A stretch of 64,000 nt of DNA from positions 8,827,310 through 8,891,309 of the forward strand of contig NC_049996.1 in assembly GCF_000003815.2 (NCBI RefSeq), read 5' to 3'. Made by a program: the position numbers and the translations under genes. Below, piece after piece: positions 22,701 through 32,117 of the stretch. Position 1 is the first letter of the stretch. Each line of letters opens with the position of its first letter. The notes below the pieces were generated by a model. That model worked only from the letters and a program-made list of their open reading frames with translations, did not search any database and had not been told where the DNA came from. Source of the DNA: Branchiostoma floridae (lineage: Eukaryota > Chordata > Leptocardii > Amphioxiformes > Branchiostomatidae).

Positions 22701-25700
22701 TTGTTTGTTGTTCCTGTAGGTTCTGTTTGACCACAATGGCTGCCTGCGAACCTACAACAGTGTCCATCAGATCCTGCAGGAGTTCTTTGACCTGCGGCTG
22801 GAGTGGTACACCAAGAGGAAGGACTGGCTGATGGGGATGCTGGAGGCTGAGGCCAGCAAGCTTAACAATCAGGCACGCTTCATTCTGGAGAAGATTGAGG
22901 GCAAACTCGTCATTGGTTAGTCACCTCTTTTTGGTTCTAACCATTCTACAGAATTTTAGACAGGGCTTCCCGGCCCTGCCTTTCAATGCATATCTCATTA
23001 TCTGTAGCCTAGCCTACGCCAATGGTGTCACAACAAGGCACGCTCCATTTTGGAGATGAAGGGAGGTCATTGGTTAGCTCTTTCCAGTTATTCATTGTGA
23101 AAGCTTATATGCAATGAATCAAGTAAATTTAGTATTGCCTTGTCCCAAACTCAAAGTGCAGTTTGAAAAAAGCTACTACAGTTTCTTTCTTTGTTCCTTA
23201 TTTTAGAAGTATAAGGTATAGAAGTCATTTTTAGTTCTGTTTGAGTTCTCCTTTATAACAAAACAGCTGTAAGGCAAAGTTTAGTTTCTACTTTCGACCA
23301 GGCCTGTCCTGGGACAAAAACCCTGCTTGTAAGGACGGGCAAGAATTCACCCCATCTGTCAAAAAAATTGAGAAAGAAAATCGATGACATGATCTCTTAA
23401 ACAAGGAGTGGGACAGAAAAAAATGTCTATAGATAGCCAAACAATGTGAAAATTAATTTCTTTATCCAGATTGTCTTTTGTGGTACAGGGCTCAAAATTC
23501 ATTTTTGGGATTAGGTGCACTGGTGCACCCAGCTTAATAAATTGGGTGCACTGCACCACTTAGATTTAAGTAGAATGTCAGAAAAACCTAATAACAAAAC
23601 ATCAAATTCTTAAACAAGTACCATGGCAGACATTTTTATGTCTTAGATGTCAAGAATATGATGTATACTAGTACACTTTGATATCTTTACATACATACAC
23701 CAAAGAAAATATTTGGTTGCACCCTGTGCACCCACAGAAAATAATTGGGTGCACAGCTCCAATTTTGGGTGCACATGCACCCAGTATTTCGAGCCCTGTG
23801 GTAGAACTGGAAGTGACAGCTGTTCGACCAATGTTTCTCCTTCTCCCCTCCAGAGAACAAGCCCAAGCGCGAGCTGATCCAGATGCTTCAGGCGCGCGGG
23901 TACGACAGCGATCCCGTCAAGGCGTGGAAAGAGACGCAGAACGACAAGGACAAGCCTGATGACCTTCTGGATGTGGAGGAGGTTTGTCAGATTTTTATTA
24001 GTTATGCCTGCATAAGTCATTACCTAAAGATATGGGAAGTTTTTCAAGGAATCACAAAATTGTATTATCTACAGATATTTCTATACTTATCTAAAGTATT
24101 CAACATCAGTTCTTGTTATTTTGCTACAATATTTCTGTTATATAATCAGCAGGCTTCCCGTATAAAGTTTTCTTATTCAATGATGTCTTTGAATAAGAAC
24201 TGCTGCCTACCCCTGCGTCAGGGAACCCAGCAGCAGTATAATCTAACCATGGATAGTGAGTGTGAGTGTGAGTGCATGATGTCTTTGATAAAAATGTCCA
24301 TTACAGTAATGAGTAAAGCATATCACCAGGTGTCTTTTTACCAGTTCAAGTTGTGATTATGTTATACCAAAGTAAACATATCAATCCATTTTTATTCTTT
24401 TTGTAGAAGAAAGGGAGTGGAAAAGTATTATGCATTAAAATCTGTCCTTATGTTGACCTTCTCATCTCTCTTTCCATCTTCTGCCTGCTATTCACATGGA
24501 ATGCAGGCTTTCTACCTAAGGGTATAAAATTTCTTTGTCTCATGACTTTCTTATTGTATTTATCTATCTACTTAGTAAATATTGGAAAAGCTTGCAGCAT
24601 CTAAATATGATCTGTTAGAAGCTTTTACAACCAAAGATCAAATTGCAGTAGATTTATATTATACTTTACACTTCATCACAGCGGCAAGAAAAAGTAACAG
24701 TAGATATGTCGGGATGTCTAACCTTCAAACTTACTTCAAATATTATTTCAAAACCCTCTCGGTGACTCGGAATTGACTCCAGTCGTTTTTCCTGACCGTT
24801 TTTCGCTAATGTTGTCCACCAGGAGGAAGCTGAGAGCGTTGCCTCATCGACAGCCTCCCGCGGCGGCCCCGACTATAACTACCTGCTGGGGATGCCGCTC
24901 TGGAACCTGTCCAGGGAGAAGAAGGAAGAGCTGCTGAAACAGCAGAGGGAGAAGGGGCAGGAGCTGGAGGACCTGCGACACAAGACTCCCAGCGACTTGT
25001 GGAAGGATGATCTCAACGACTTTGTGGAAGAGCTCGAGGTAATTTCTACCTATTTGGTCCTTTCTGGTGCATAGGGTGGTGTCCATCTCAGTTTCTGTAG
25101 CCCTGGGTTGCACAACTTTCGTGCAATTACAACAGCAGGGGGCACCAGACTCCCAGCGACTGGGGTCTTTTTTGTCTAGTTCAGTCTGTTTGTTTATTTA
25201 TTCATTTGATTGGCTGTACAATCAGCCAAGGTTACCCAACTAGCCTTTGGCTATTGTAACTTAAGTGCTAACATAACCTTAGGTCAGTCTGTAATAGGGC
25301 TGGGTATCAGTACAGCGTACCTGTACAAAACCGTTTTTTTTTCTTATTGGACCGGTCCAGAAAAACCAGACCTGAAAAAATTAGGTGGACTGGATGTTGG
25401 ACCGATTAGAAATTTAACAGATTATTTTATCAGGCATTCACACTTTTTGGCGATTGCAGGTGGAAGAAAATAACAAGAGTGCAGTAGAGTAGAGTTTATA
25501 GAAATTTTTACCAAGTTTTACAGCCAATCGTATAGGTGCAGTTAGCGTTGTAGGATTTAAAAATGCCAGTATGAGTCTAATACTCCACCAAACAGATTTC
25601 TTTTTAGTGAACTGGACAATTGGTATGAGTCATACTGAATCAGGTTCAGGTCCGCACCTGGACCTGATCCTCTGGACCTGAACCGGACCTGAACCTGAAT

Positions 25701-28700
25701 TTTCTGTACCGGTACCCAGCGCTAGTCTGTAACCAAATATTCTTTTTATGTAGAGAGTGGAGCAGCAAGAGAAGGAAGATGAACAAAACTCCGGGAAGAT
25801 CAAGGCTAAGGACCCGAAGGGGAAGAACAAGCGTCAAGCAGCGGTGAAGCACGAGTACAAGCCGTCCCCCGTAGGAAGGCGTGTCATCCCGGTCATCGAC
25901 GCTGCCATGAAGAAAGCTGCGGCCAGTAAAAATGCTCAGGCCGAGAAGAAGAGAGTCAAGGTACATGGCAGACTGTGAATGCATTTTAAGTTTGTGGGGA
26001 AAAAATGGAGTGCATAGTAGTTTTTAGTTTGTCTTAGGCAGGGTTGTAGCCAGCCTGAAATCATTTTCCATCTCTTCGATTTTAAATCCTATCGAGCACC
26101 GAAGGCGTGATGTTCCTAGGAGGGTCCCTGGGGGCATGCTCCCCCTGAAAATTTTGAAATCTAGACCCTCTGAAATTCTATTTCCTGCATTTTGAGGCGT
26201 AAATTTTGCTGGTAGACTAAGCTGTTCAACGGCATCTGTTTAGATGAAAAATTACACAAGGAAGACTTTTTTTATATCTTAACATATCGATTTTTGACGG
26301 AATGGGCAAACGTTTTTCCATCCCCAGCTGCAAAATTCCGTCAAAGGACGGAAGGACAGGTGCTGGCTACAACCCTGGTCTTATTAGGTAAACAAGGGGG
26401 AAGGCGGGTAGAAGACAGAACAAGCATGTTTGCAGTGGTTTTAAGTATGCGCTGAAGAGGCTACTGGGAAAACTATGAACATTAGATCACTTAAAATTTC
26501 AGCATTTACAGTACCTATTGCAAAGTGATGTTCTGTTGTAAGAGTAGCATGATATATAACACTTAATGTTAGAGAAAACAATGGTAAAGAAAGAGTTACA
26601 ATGTTAAAGTCATCATATGAAGCTGAAAGCAAATCTTTCAAGTGACTTATCATTGGATATTTTTTGTGGTGCTCATCTACACTCCTAGAATGTTTTAACC
26701 TAATACGTGTTCTTCCCTACATGGTAATCACAGTACCGGGAGACACTTGCTGGAGAAGTTGGGAAAATATATTTGGAGCTTGATGAAGAAGTACATACAC
26801 TTTTATTTTGAAAAAGGGAGGGTGAAAAGGTTGCTTTGGTCAGGTGGTTTTAGCCTCACGGAGATCAGATGTGCTTGCTGCAGTATAGATTCATAGAGTA
26901 TGTTGGATAGAGCCACATGCAGGGGACTGGAAAGGTGCTGGAAAGTGCTTGAAATAAATATGTATGGGTGCTGCTTTGACAGTCATGCTGGGTGCTTGGC
27001 AATTAGGGTGAATGAATTGCTGCAAAAGAGGAAAGGTTCTCGGGGATTTTAATATCGCAATGCTAGAGAGAAGGAGTGTATACGTGCTGGTTTTAATTCA
27101 CATTTGAAATTGCCATACAGGTTTTTTACTGTAAAATGGGAAATGCTTTTGGTGGTTTTAATTTCACAGTGAAGAGGTTACCATGAAAAACACAAACTTA
27201 TAACCGACACAGAATTTTCTTTTTTACAGTACCAACTACAATACAACTTGGCCATCCATACAATTGTATAATGTTTTCCTTGTTGTTGCATCAGAAAGGA
27301 AGCTATGAATAAAAAAAAGGATGAAAGATATTCCTTGTTGACATACTTTTGTGTTCTTTTGTTAACAGAAGGAGCAGGCAGGAGACAAAGCCTCGGACAT
27401 GGGTGACTCTAGCTTCGGGAAGGATGAGGATGAGTTTGGGTTCAAGGCAGCAGCCAAGGAGCTCACTCTGGCTGAGAGGGTGGCCAAGAAGACTAAGGGT
27501 GGACTAGGAGGTAACATCTTTTGTCCACACATAATAGTTTCAAAAGGGGCAAATATTAAACAACAGATGTGATTTTTTCATTTGTATGAAAAGTCTTTTG
27601 AGACTTTTTTTTCATCTGCTCCTCAGAATCAGATATTGTGTATCATCACTATGTATTATCATCATCATGTGTGCATGTATTTGTGAATATAATTCAAAGG
27701 GAAGCACATGCTATTTTTATCAAATTCAGGAGGCAAGTCTAAGCAGTCCACTCAACTTCAAACCTGGTTTTTCTGTTGAGTGAAAAGATTTTTCAGTTGA
27801 GTTGTTTTTTGTGCACCTGTTCTACTGAATTAGATAGATGCTGTGTATATATTATCATCACCATGTATTTGGGAATTCTTTCGGAAAGACAAGCTATTTG
27901 TTTGTGTTGAATGTTCTATTGTAGGAGGCAAGTCTAAGCAGTCCACTCTGAACTTCAAACCGTCCAAGAGGCCAAAGTGGCTGGACGAGGACTCGGATGG
28001 GTCAAACGATGACGGGCCTGACATAGACATGGACGTCGTTGTCGAACCGCGGGAGAAGGCCCCCAGAAGAGCTGCAGGTATTATTCTTAAGATGTTCAAA
28101 TACAAATCAATCTCTGCAACTGGATAAAAAAACAGATTCATTTCCAAATGTTTCAAGTGACATCAAACATCTGGGAGTAATTCTCAGATTTTTTATCCAG
28201 TTGTAGATTGGATTGTATTTGAATATTGTTTACCTGGATGTCTAACCTTCATACACGTATTCTTAAGATGGTTCTACAAAGGAAATTACCCATGACCAGT
28301 TCTAAACACCTCAGTCAGTTGACTTCTTATACAAAAAGTTGACAGGCAGAATGTGAATATCTGGTGTTTTGAGTAGTCACTGTGTTATTGAGAAGACTGC
28401 TAATTTAATTGCTAATTGGTTCATCCAGACTCTTGACTAGTGGCACATAGGGTACCAAGTTTCCTTGCTGTTTCATTAGCAGGGTATGTTTTTACAGGGA
28501 GGTGTTGCTACCCTTCAATGTACTTGAAGTAACTTCTTGACCCTCGTTTTATGTCCCTTCCAAAAGGCGGGTACAAGCTGAAGCGACTTCGCAGGATAGA
28601 ACTGGGGTCTCCCTGTTACCAACTGTTTTGAAGCACAAGCTCGATGGTTCAGTTGAGCTACAGGGACATCCCATGTTATTGATTGAGTAGTCATGCCATA

Positions 28701-31700
28701 ATGCACATTTGTCCAATTGCAACACATCTAAACACTTCCACATTCATATCATCACCTATATCTTGTTGCAGCTGCTACTAAGAAGTATGCCCTTGATGAT
28801 GAGAATGATGAGGTTGACAGCTGGGCCCCTTCAAGTGCTAAGGATGAGGATGACGGCTCCTTCAAGCTGTACAACTCTGACGGAGATGACGAGTTCGCCC
28901 CCAAGCCAAAGAAAAAGGCAGCTCCCAGAAAACCAAAGTAAGTCTAACTTTTACTGTTTTGAAAAAGGTCAAAGTGCTATGATTTCAAAATCTGAAGACT
29001 ACAGGGCAGTTAACAACATTTTCCCTCCATTGCATATCATTTTCTTCACATTATGTCATTTCAGTTTTTTGTGTTGTTAGCAAAATGAACAATACTTATG
29101 AATTTCGTATGCATATTAAGTGCTTGTAGAAAAAATAACAAGCACTCTTCCGATTCATTCCACCTTTTATTAGTTTTACTTATTTCTTCAATTCATCACT
29201 GATGGCAGAAGTTTTCTCCTGAGTTATTTTGCTTTGATTTAGAAGATCCAAAATGATAACAAGCACACTTTCACTTCTTTCCACCTTTTATTAGTTTTAC
29301 TTATTTCTTCAACTCATCACATGATGGCAGAAACTTTCTCCTAAGGTTATTTTTCTTTGTAGAAGATCCAAAATATGCATGCTTGTTACTTACCTAACCC
29401 CAGGGTACTTGATAGTGAGGATGACGACAGTGATGACTTCGACCCTGATCCAAAGCCTCAGAAAAAGGCTGCAAAGTGAGTCATAACAATGACACAGAAA
29501 AATGCTCAACTCAATTCAACGTTTTGTTGGTGTTCTTTTGCACAAGTTGTACTAACTGGTGAAATTGGAGTTGGGGTTTTACAGCAACATAGAAAAGTGC
29601 ATACCACAGTTCAATGTTTTAACTTTTGTTGGTGTTTTTTCACACATGAACTCAAAACACTAACTGGTGCACTAGGTGTAAGGTTTACAGAATGGGTTAG
29701 TTTGTCTGTTCTTTCTTGAATGTCTTATGTTGAACTTTTGCAGTGTTGCTCCTTTACAAATAACATTGTTGGTTTGATAAAATATGTGCTTTCTTTTCAC
29801 AGTTTAATTCCGACATGTTTCAGAGTTTAATTCTGACATGTACATTCCCATTCAGGTTTTGTACTACAATGTTTAAAGCTGTGTGTACATATTAATTTGA
29901 CACATGATATGATACAAAAACACAGCAGTAACCAGGTCTTGTTTGTCCACAGGGTAACAAAACCGCCGCCAGCTCCAAAGCCCGACCCAGAGCCCATGTT
30001 CGGTGACAGCGGCTCGGAGGCAGTCTCCATTCCTGACATCCCCGACTCTGAACCAGAGACAAGACCCATGGACATTGACTCAGGTAATGATCACTCCATC
30101 AACATGAACATTTGATGATGCCAGCTGTAGCTCTCTCACCAGCTGGTTTATTGTCTGTTGTTCCCAGGCTTTTAGCTAGGACGTTGTCATATGGGGTCCA
30201 AATTTCTTGCCATGCAGTAAGCGCTGCAGGGGTGAGTATTGGGGTTTGGGGAGATCTTTCCTCAGAAACTTTTGAAATTCATAACTCTCTGAAACATTAT
30301 TTCCTGCATTTTGATGTGCAGATTTTGTTGAATACAGCAAAGTTACTGGCAGACGGCTCACATATGACCTACAGTAGTAGTAGGTTAATCAGACTTTTAT
30401 GCTTGTCAGAGAATCTGCTCCCTAGGTGAAGAGGCATTTTTAGGCATCCAGGGGGTCCAATTTGCTGAGCTTACTGTACAGTGTGCACGGACACAGTCTT
30501 GAGATATCTGAAGCCCAAAGCTGAAGCTTGAATTGATTTGTTTTCCTCTGCAGATAGAGAAAACCCTATCACTATCGACAGTGACTCCAGCAGTGTAGCC
30601 ATGGGGAAGACAAAGAAAGCACCTGCGAAGAAAGCAGCTGGAAACGGTAAAGCGCCTGCCAAGAAGGCTCCAAAGAAAGCCAAAGGTAAAATATGTTTTG
30701 ATACATTATTATTCTTGCACTATTTGCAGTGGGTTTTTTTTTGGAAGTGCCTTCCCACTGTCATTTTTCACCACTACAAAAACCTGGCACTGCAAATATG
30801 TGTTTTGGCACCACAGTATTGTTTTAGGCACAAATTTAGAATGTTGCAAAAAACCCTTTTGACTCCTGCCATGAAATTAAACTCCCCTTGAAAAGAATGG
30901 TTTCTGAGTTGCAGACTGACAACTAAAATCAGGCAAAACAAAGAAAGACTTGTGCATACTTAAACTAGAACTATAATCTGATGTATACCACCTATTTTCT
31001 GCTGTTTGGTGGTAGGAGACAAACTGCATGTTTGAAATTTGATGGGCTTTGTTTGTAAAACCATTCTTTGGTGTGAATCTTCCCTGCAGCACCAGATGCC
31101 AGCCAACCCAGCATCTTTGATGCCATCGTGAAGGCCAAGGCCAAGAAACCCGCTCCAAAAAGGAAGAAGGCAATGTCAGACTCTGACTCAGATGCACCTG
31201 CTGCAAAGCCAAAGAAAGGTAAATGGTCTCAACATGTTTCGGCTCTGATAATGGCTTCATATATCCTCACGTCTTGAATGTATGTAGAAGATTTGTAGTA
31301 GTATCGAATTCTTGTTACTAGATATTTTCAAGACAAAATTTCCATCCATTGTCATATGAATCTGCACATTTTTGTGTTGTCAGATGTCTGTAACTTTTCA
31401 AACATTTGTAGTAGAATTTGCGTTCCAGTTACACAAACTATGTTTTCAAAAGGAGGATGGACCTAACACATTTGTCTGCATGTTTTTGTGTTTCCTGTCG
31501 TTCAGTTGGACTGAGTTATCTTGCATTTCTCTCTAGTTTTGTTGCATGTGTATATCTGTACACACTATCACTAGTATCACTAGTGTTAGTGGGTTAAACT
31601 TGTACATAAGCTGTGAACTTAACGTTTGACAAATGACCCTTGTTCTTATATTTAGCGGCAGCAAAGAAACCTGCGAAGAAGAAGGCATTTGACGACTTCA

Positions 31701-32117
31701 TCAGCGACGAGTCTGATGATTCTGCCAAGCCAAAGAAAGCGCCAAAGAAGGTATGGCATCTATACAAGCCTAAATGATAGGTGTTTATAATACATATAAC
31801 ATTATTACATCATGATGACATTTTGCTATCGGGGGAACAGTGCAGAAAACACATAGGCATTTGCTGAACACTTTATAGCTTTGTTGTGTTTGTGGCAACT
31901 TTTGAATGAAAGTCTTTTTAAGCCTTGACTGACATATTCTCTACTATCTCTATAATAACAGAAGTCCAAGAAAGCTGCGTACAGTGATGAAGATGATGAC
32001 AGCTTCGCCCCCGAAGACTTTGAAGCACCGGTCGCACCGCGGGCACGTTCTGGTCGCAACGCGGCTTCCAAAGCCACCAAGTACTGCTACTCCAGTGACG
32101 AGGATGAATTTGAATAG
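4800..32117 (+). CDS. TOP2: DNA topoisomerase II (35 exons)
   Basis: Type IIA topoisomerase: passes one DNA duplex through a transient double-strand break using ATP, for decatenation and relaxation in the nucleus. I could chain 35 exons with GT-AG borders and matching phases, totalling 4971 nt = 1656 aa, slightly longer than the vertebrate enzymes. Order: ATPase with NAADNKQRD and [12 protein letters not shown] loop near residue 392; TOPRIM with EGDSAKTLA (477-485) and DQDQDG (557-562); catalytic Tyr near 821 in SPRYIFTM; then a charged C-terminal domain ending [11 protein letters not shown]. Start chosen at 4800 because exon 1 (MDAESPLR) ends on GTAAGG in phase with exon 2. It looks like a single pre-duplication TOP2, not assignable to A or B. 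Introns 19, 20, 22 and 27 carry decoy copies of the following exon head. Confidence 0.96.
5548..5803 (+). repeat. Copy of the TOP2 promoter inside intron 2
   Basis: Begins six bases after the exon 2 donor and parallels 4531-4789 almost to the TOP2 ATG. Shared landmarks in order: GATTTCATATTCGAATAGTG, GTGGCAAATTTCGG, TGATTCTTGTCA, AAATTCAGCTGAAGT, TAGCGC. About 22 bases covering part of the inverted CCAAT box and the E2F-like site are missing. The copy stops just before the ATG. Confidence 0.85.
8144..8270. mobile_element. Short inverted-repeat element
   Basis: In TOP2 intron 5. Carries CCGTGTGATAAC/TCCGTATCAC at the left and GTGATACGGAATACACCGTG at the right, inverted relative to each other. 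A related copy, also starting TCATACCTGTGA, is at 34556-34937. Confidence 0.55.
8517..8833. mobile_element. hAT-like MITE, GTGCACC-type interior
   Basis: In TOP2 intron 6. Ends resemble CAGGGCTCGAAAT in inverted orientation (CAGGACTTGAAATAC left, ATTTCGAGCCCTG right). The interior repeats GGGTGCACC-type words. One of six elements in the window with the same termini; sister copy with the same interior at 23486-23798. Confidence 0.7.
8846..9488. mobile_element. PIF/Harbinger-like element with TAA target duplication
   Basis: 643 bp in TOP2 intron 6. Terminal inverted repeats GGCCTGATTTACACGAG and its near-complement CTCGTGTAAATTGGGCC are flanked by the 3-bp duplication TAA (8843-8845, 9489-9491), typical of PIF/Harbinger. 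The interior is rich in CpG and GACGTACGTC words. A minus-strand open frame (8996-9334) is probably a remnant; I recognise no transposase motif. Confidence 0.82.
11921..15403 (+). other. TOP2: TOP2 exons 11-16: TOPRIM domain
   Basis: Coding exons: 11921-12059, 12570-12727, 13018-13143, 14235-14345, 14784-14889, 15294-15403. Key metal-binding residues are Glu477 (EGDSAKT) and the Asp triad of DQDQDG, split by the exon 13/14 junction. [29 protein letters not shown] and GPEDDAA follow as in other type IIA enzymes. No missing residue is seen. Confidence 0.94.
13592..14010 (-). mobile_element. tRNA-derived SINE
   Basis: In TOP2 intron 13, minus strand. The 5' end has an A box (TGGCGCAGTGG) and a B box (GGTTCAAATCC), followed by a roughly 340-bp body with CCGATCTTGTGCCCTTGGGA and a tail reading GGGTATGTCACCCCGTAAGG. 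The same body is in the plus-strand copy at 19948-20415, and a tail fragment is near 40060-40125. Confidence 0.82.
16690..16775 (+). other. Exon-like 86-nt segment in TOP2 intron 18
   Basis: Open frame reading [20 protein letters not shown] and onward, preceded by TACAG and followed by a strong donor GTAAGTG. Composition is coding-like and unlike the flanking intron. Length 86 is not a multiple of 3, so inclusion between exons 18 and 19 would shift the frame. I do not recognise the peptide; it could be a poison exon or a fragment of another gene. Confidence 0.3.
17394..17737. mobile_element. hAT-like MITE, CCTGCAC-type interior
   Basis: In TOP2 intron 19. Starts CAGGGCTCGAAATA and ends with a degenerate TATTTTGAGCCTTG. 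The interior repeats CCTGCACTGG/GTGCAGGT words. Closest relatives are the copies at 20837-21174 and 21613-21941. Confidence 0.7.
18150..18372 (+). repeat. TOP2: Three decoy copies of the exon 20 acceptor and head
   Basis: Upstream of the real exon 20 acceptor (AG at 18371-18372) are three tandem copies with AG at 18171-18172, 18242-18243 and 18313-18314 (spacing 71, 71 and 58). Each has a pyrimidine tract (TTTTCCTTTTTCAG type) and exon-like sequence such as GAAAGTTGTTCAACAC. Copies 1 and 2 read [12 protein letters not shown] in frame and then run into stops, so their use would truncate the enzyme in the breakage-reunion core. Confidence 0.9.
18765..18943 (+). mobile_element. tRNA-SINE fragment
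   Basis: Contains a B-box-like GGTTCAAACCC followed by CTGATCTTGTGCTCTTGAGA and GTGAAAATGTGTACCTGACT, a diverged version of the SINE body seen at 13592 and 19948. It abuts the next element. Confidence 0.6.
18944..19357. mobile_element. Mutator-like MITE, long inverted repeats
   Basis: In TOP2 intron 20. Terminal inverted repeats approach 90 bp, beginning TAATCTCCAAGCAGATCCTA. The flanks share a near 9-bp duplication around GGGATGGG/AGGATGGG. Related copies are at 49009-49164, 50616-50771 and 57778-57912. Confidence 0.8.
19462..19500 (+). repeat. TOP2: Decoy copy of the exon 21 acceptor
   Basis: TTCTCCTTAG (AG at 19477-19478) is followed by AACCCCTCCTAG, matching the true exon 21 start AACCCCTCCTAC at 19703 but with an in-frame TAG at 19488-19490. 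Use of this site would end translation after three codons. Confidence 0.75.
19948..20415 (+). mobile_element. tRNA-derived SINE
   Basis: In TOP2 intron 21, plus strand, about 470 bp. The tRNA-like head carries a B box GAGTTCGAATCC; the body has CCGATCTTGTGCCCTTGGGA and GGGTATGTCACCCCGTAAGG. It is the same family as 13592-14010, inserted in the opposite orientation. Confidence 0.82.
20723..21382. mobile_element. TIR element with perfect 8-bp duplication (outer of a nest)
   Basis: In TOP2 intron 22. Inverted ends CATTCGCCTACGCAGAGACA and TGTCTCTGGGTAGGAGAATG begin TIRs of about 80 bp. The flanks carry identical TGTTTACT (20715-20722 and 21383-21390). An 8-bp duplication suggests hAT or a related superfamily. 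It is interrupted by the element at 20837-21174. Confidence 0.85.
20837..21174. mobile_element. hAT-like MITE nested in the outer element
   Basis: Ends CAGGGCTCGAAATAC and GTATTTCGAGCCCTG (shown at the right as TATTTCGAGCCCTG). Flanking CTTATGAG (20829-20836) and CTAATGAG (21175-21182) form an 8-bp duplication with one mismatch, as for hAT elements. The interior carries GTGCAGGT/CCTGCAC words. It inserted after the outer element. Confidence 0.83.
21613..21941. mobile_element. hAT-like MITE, CCTGCAC-type interior
   Basis: In TOP2 intron 22. Starts CAGGGCTCGAAATAC and ends TATTTCGAGCCCTG. The interior is a close relative of 20837-21174 in the opposite orientation, and of 17394-17737. No clean target duplication is seen. 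Confidence 0.78.
22077..22719 (+). repeat. TOP2: Five decoy copies of the exon 23 acceptor and head
   Basis: Tandem copies with exon-like starts at 22102, 22224, 22354, 22484 and 22602, then the real exon 23 at 22720 (spacing 122, 130, 130, 118, 118). Copies 2-5 keep the TTCCTGTAG acceptor and encode [20 protein letters not shown] almost exactly like the real exon. They diverge at the codon after LEW/LQW into TTTCTAAACTGTTTGTTTG instead of TACACCAAGAGG. Copy 1 has lost its AG and has YHNG for DHNG. No copy has a donor. Confidence 0.93.
23028..23077 (+). repeat. TOP2: Decayed copy of the exon 23 tail and donor
   Basis: Contains GGCACGCTCCATTTTGGAGA and GGTCATTGGTTAG, parallel to the exon 23 end (GGCACGCTTCATTCTGGAGA, CGTCATTGGTTAG at 22871-22920) with small deletions. 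It lies about 110 bases after the real donor. Confidence 0.65.
23486..23798. mobile_element. hAT-like MITE, GTGCACC-type interior
   Basis: In TOP2 intron 23. Ends CAGGGCTCAAAATTC and TATTTCGAGCCCTG. The interior repeats GGGTGCAC words, as at 8517-8833 but in the opposite orientation. The flanks share TGTGGTA. Confidence 0.75.
26039..26377. mobile_element. hAT-like element (CAGGGTTGTAGCCAGC ends)
   Basis: In TOP2 intron 26. Inverted ends CAGGGTTGTAGCCAGC and GCTGGCTACAACCCTG, flanked by GTCTTAGG (26031-26038) and GTCTTATT (26378-26385), an 8-bp duplication with two mismatches. The interior has no recognised coding sequence. A diverged relative may lie near 30160-30450. Confidence 0.78.
27610..27790 (+). 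repeat. TOP2: Decoy copy of the exon 28 acceptor and head
   Basis: AAATTCAG (AG 27728-27729) is followed by GAGGCAAGTCTAAGCAGTCC, identical to the real exon 28 start at 27925, 195 bases downstream. Two bases are missing after CCACTC, so the copy shifts frame and stops a few codons later. The upstream ATCATCA-rich intron sequence is duplicated too. Confidence 0.82.
28575..28690 (-). repeat. tRNA-SINE-like fragment
   Basis: Read on the minus strand: CCTGTAGCTCAACTGAACC (A-box-like) and CCAGTTCTATCCTG (B-box-like). Located in TOP2 intron 28. A weak call, with no complete tRNA fold. Confidence 0.4.
29130..29385. repeat. About 125-bp tandem duplication before exon 30
   Basis: Two adjacent copies share CCACCTTTTATTAGTTTTAC, TATTTCTTCAA, GATGGCAGAA and AGAAGATCCAAAAT. 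The second ends about 20 bases before the exon 30 acceptor (29402-29403). No exon sequence is included. Confidence 0.8.

Larger units (their letters stand above)
15886..25038 (+). other. TOP2: TOP2 exons 17-25: DNA breakage-reunion core
   Basis: Coding exons: 15886-16093, 16508-16629, 17198-17346, 18373-18604, 19703-19902, 20535-20670, 22720-22915, 23854-23981, 24823-25038. The winged-helix part has [12 protein letters not shown] and the catalytic Tyr821 in SPRYIFTM (exon 19). Exon 20 carries the tower-side [19 protein letters not shown]. Exons 23-25 form the C-gate and coiled coil ([30 protein letters not shown]). The decoy splice-site copies lie in this segment, upstream of exons 20, 21 and 23. 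Confidence 0.93.
25754..32117 (+). other. TOP2: TOP2 exons 26-35: C-terminal regulatory domain
   Basis: Coding exons: 25754-25960, 27369-27510, 27925-28077, 28772-28937, 29404-29475, 29953-30083, 30554-30685, 31090-31218, 31656-31750, 31962-32117. The sequence is low-complexity with alternating KKAPKKAK-type basic tracts and SDSDSD/DEDDD acidic tracts, and several SD/SE sites of casein kinase II type. [14 protein letters not shown] segment matches the vertebrate QTTLAFKP region. The final [11 protein letters not shown] resembles the vertebrate acidic tail. Splice phases chain without a break to the TAG at 32115-32117. Confidence 0.92.

Noticed and set aside
24400-24530. Extra TOP2 exon between exons 24 and 25
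   Set aside because: A TTTTTGTAG acceptor-like site is present, but the sequence gives no recognisable peptide, no matching donor, and exons 24 and 25 already join in phase.
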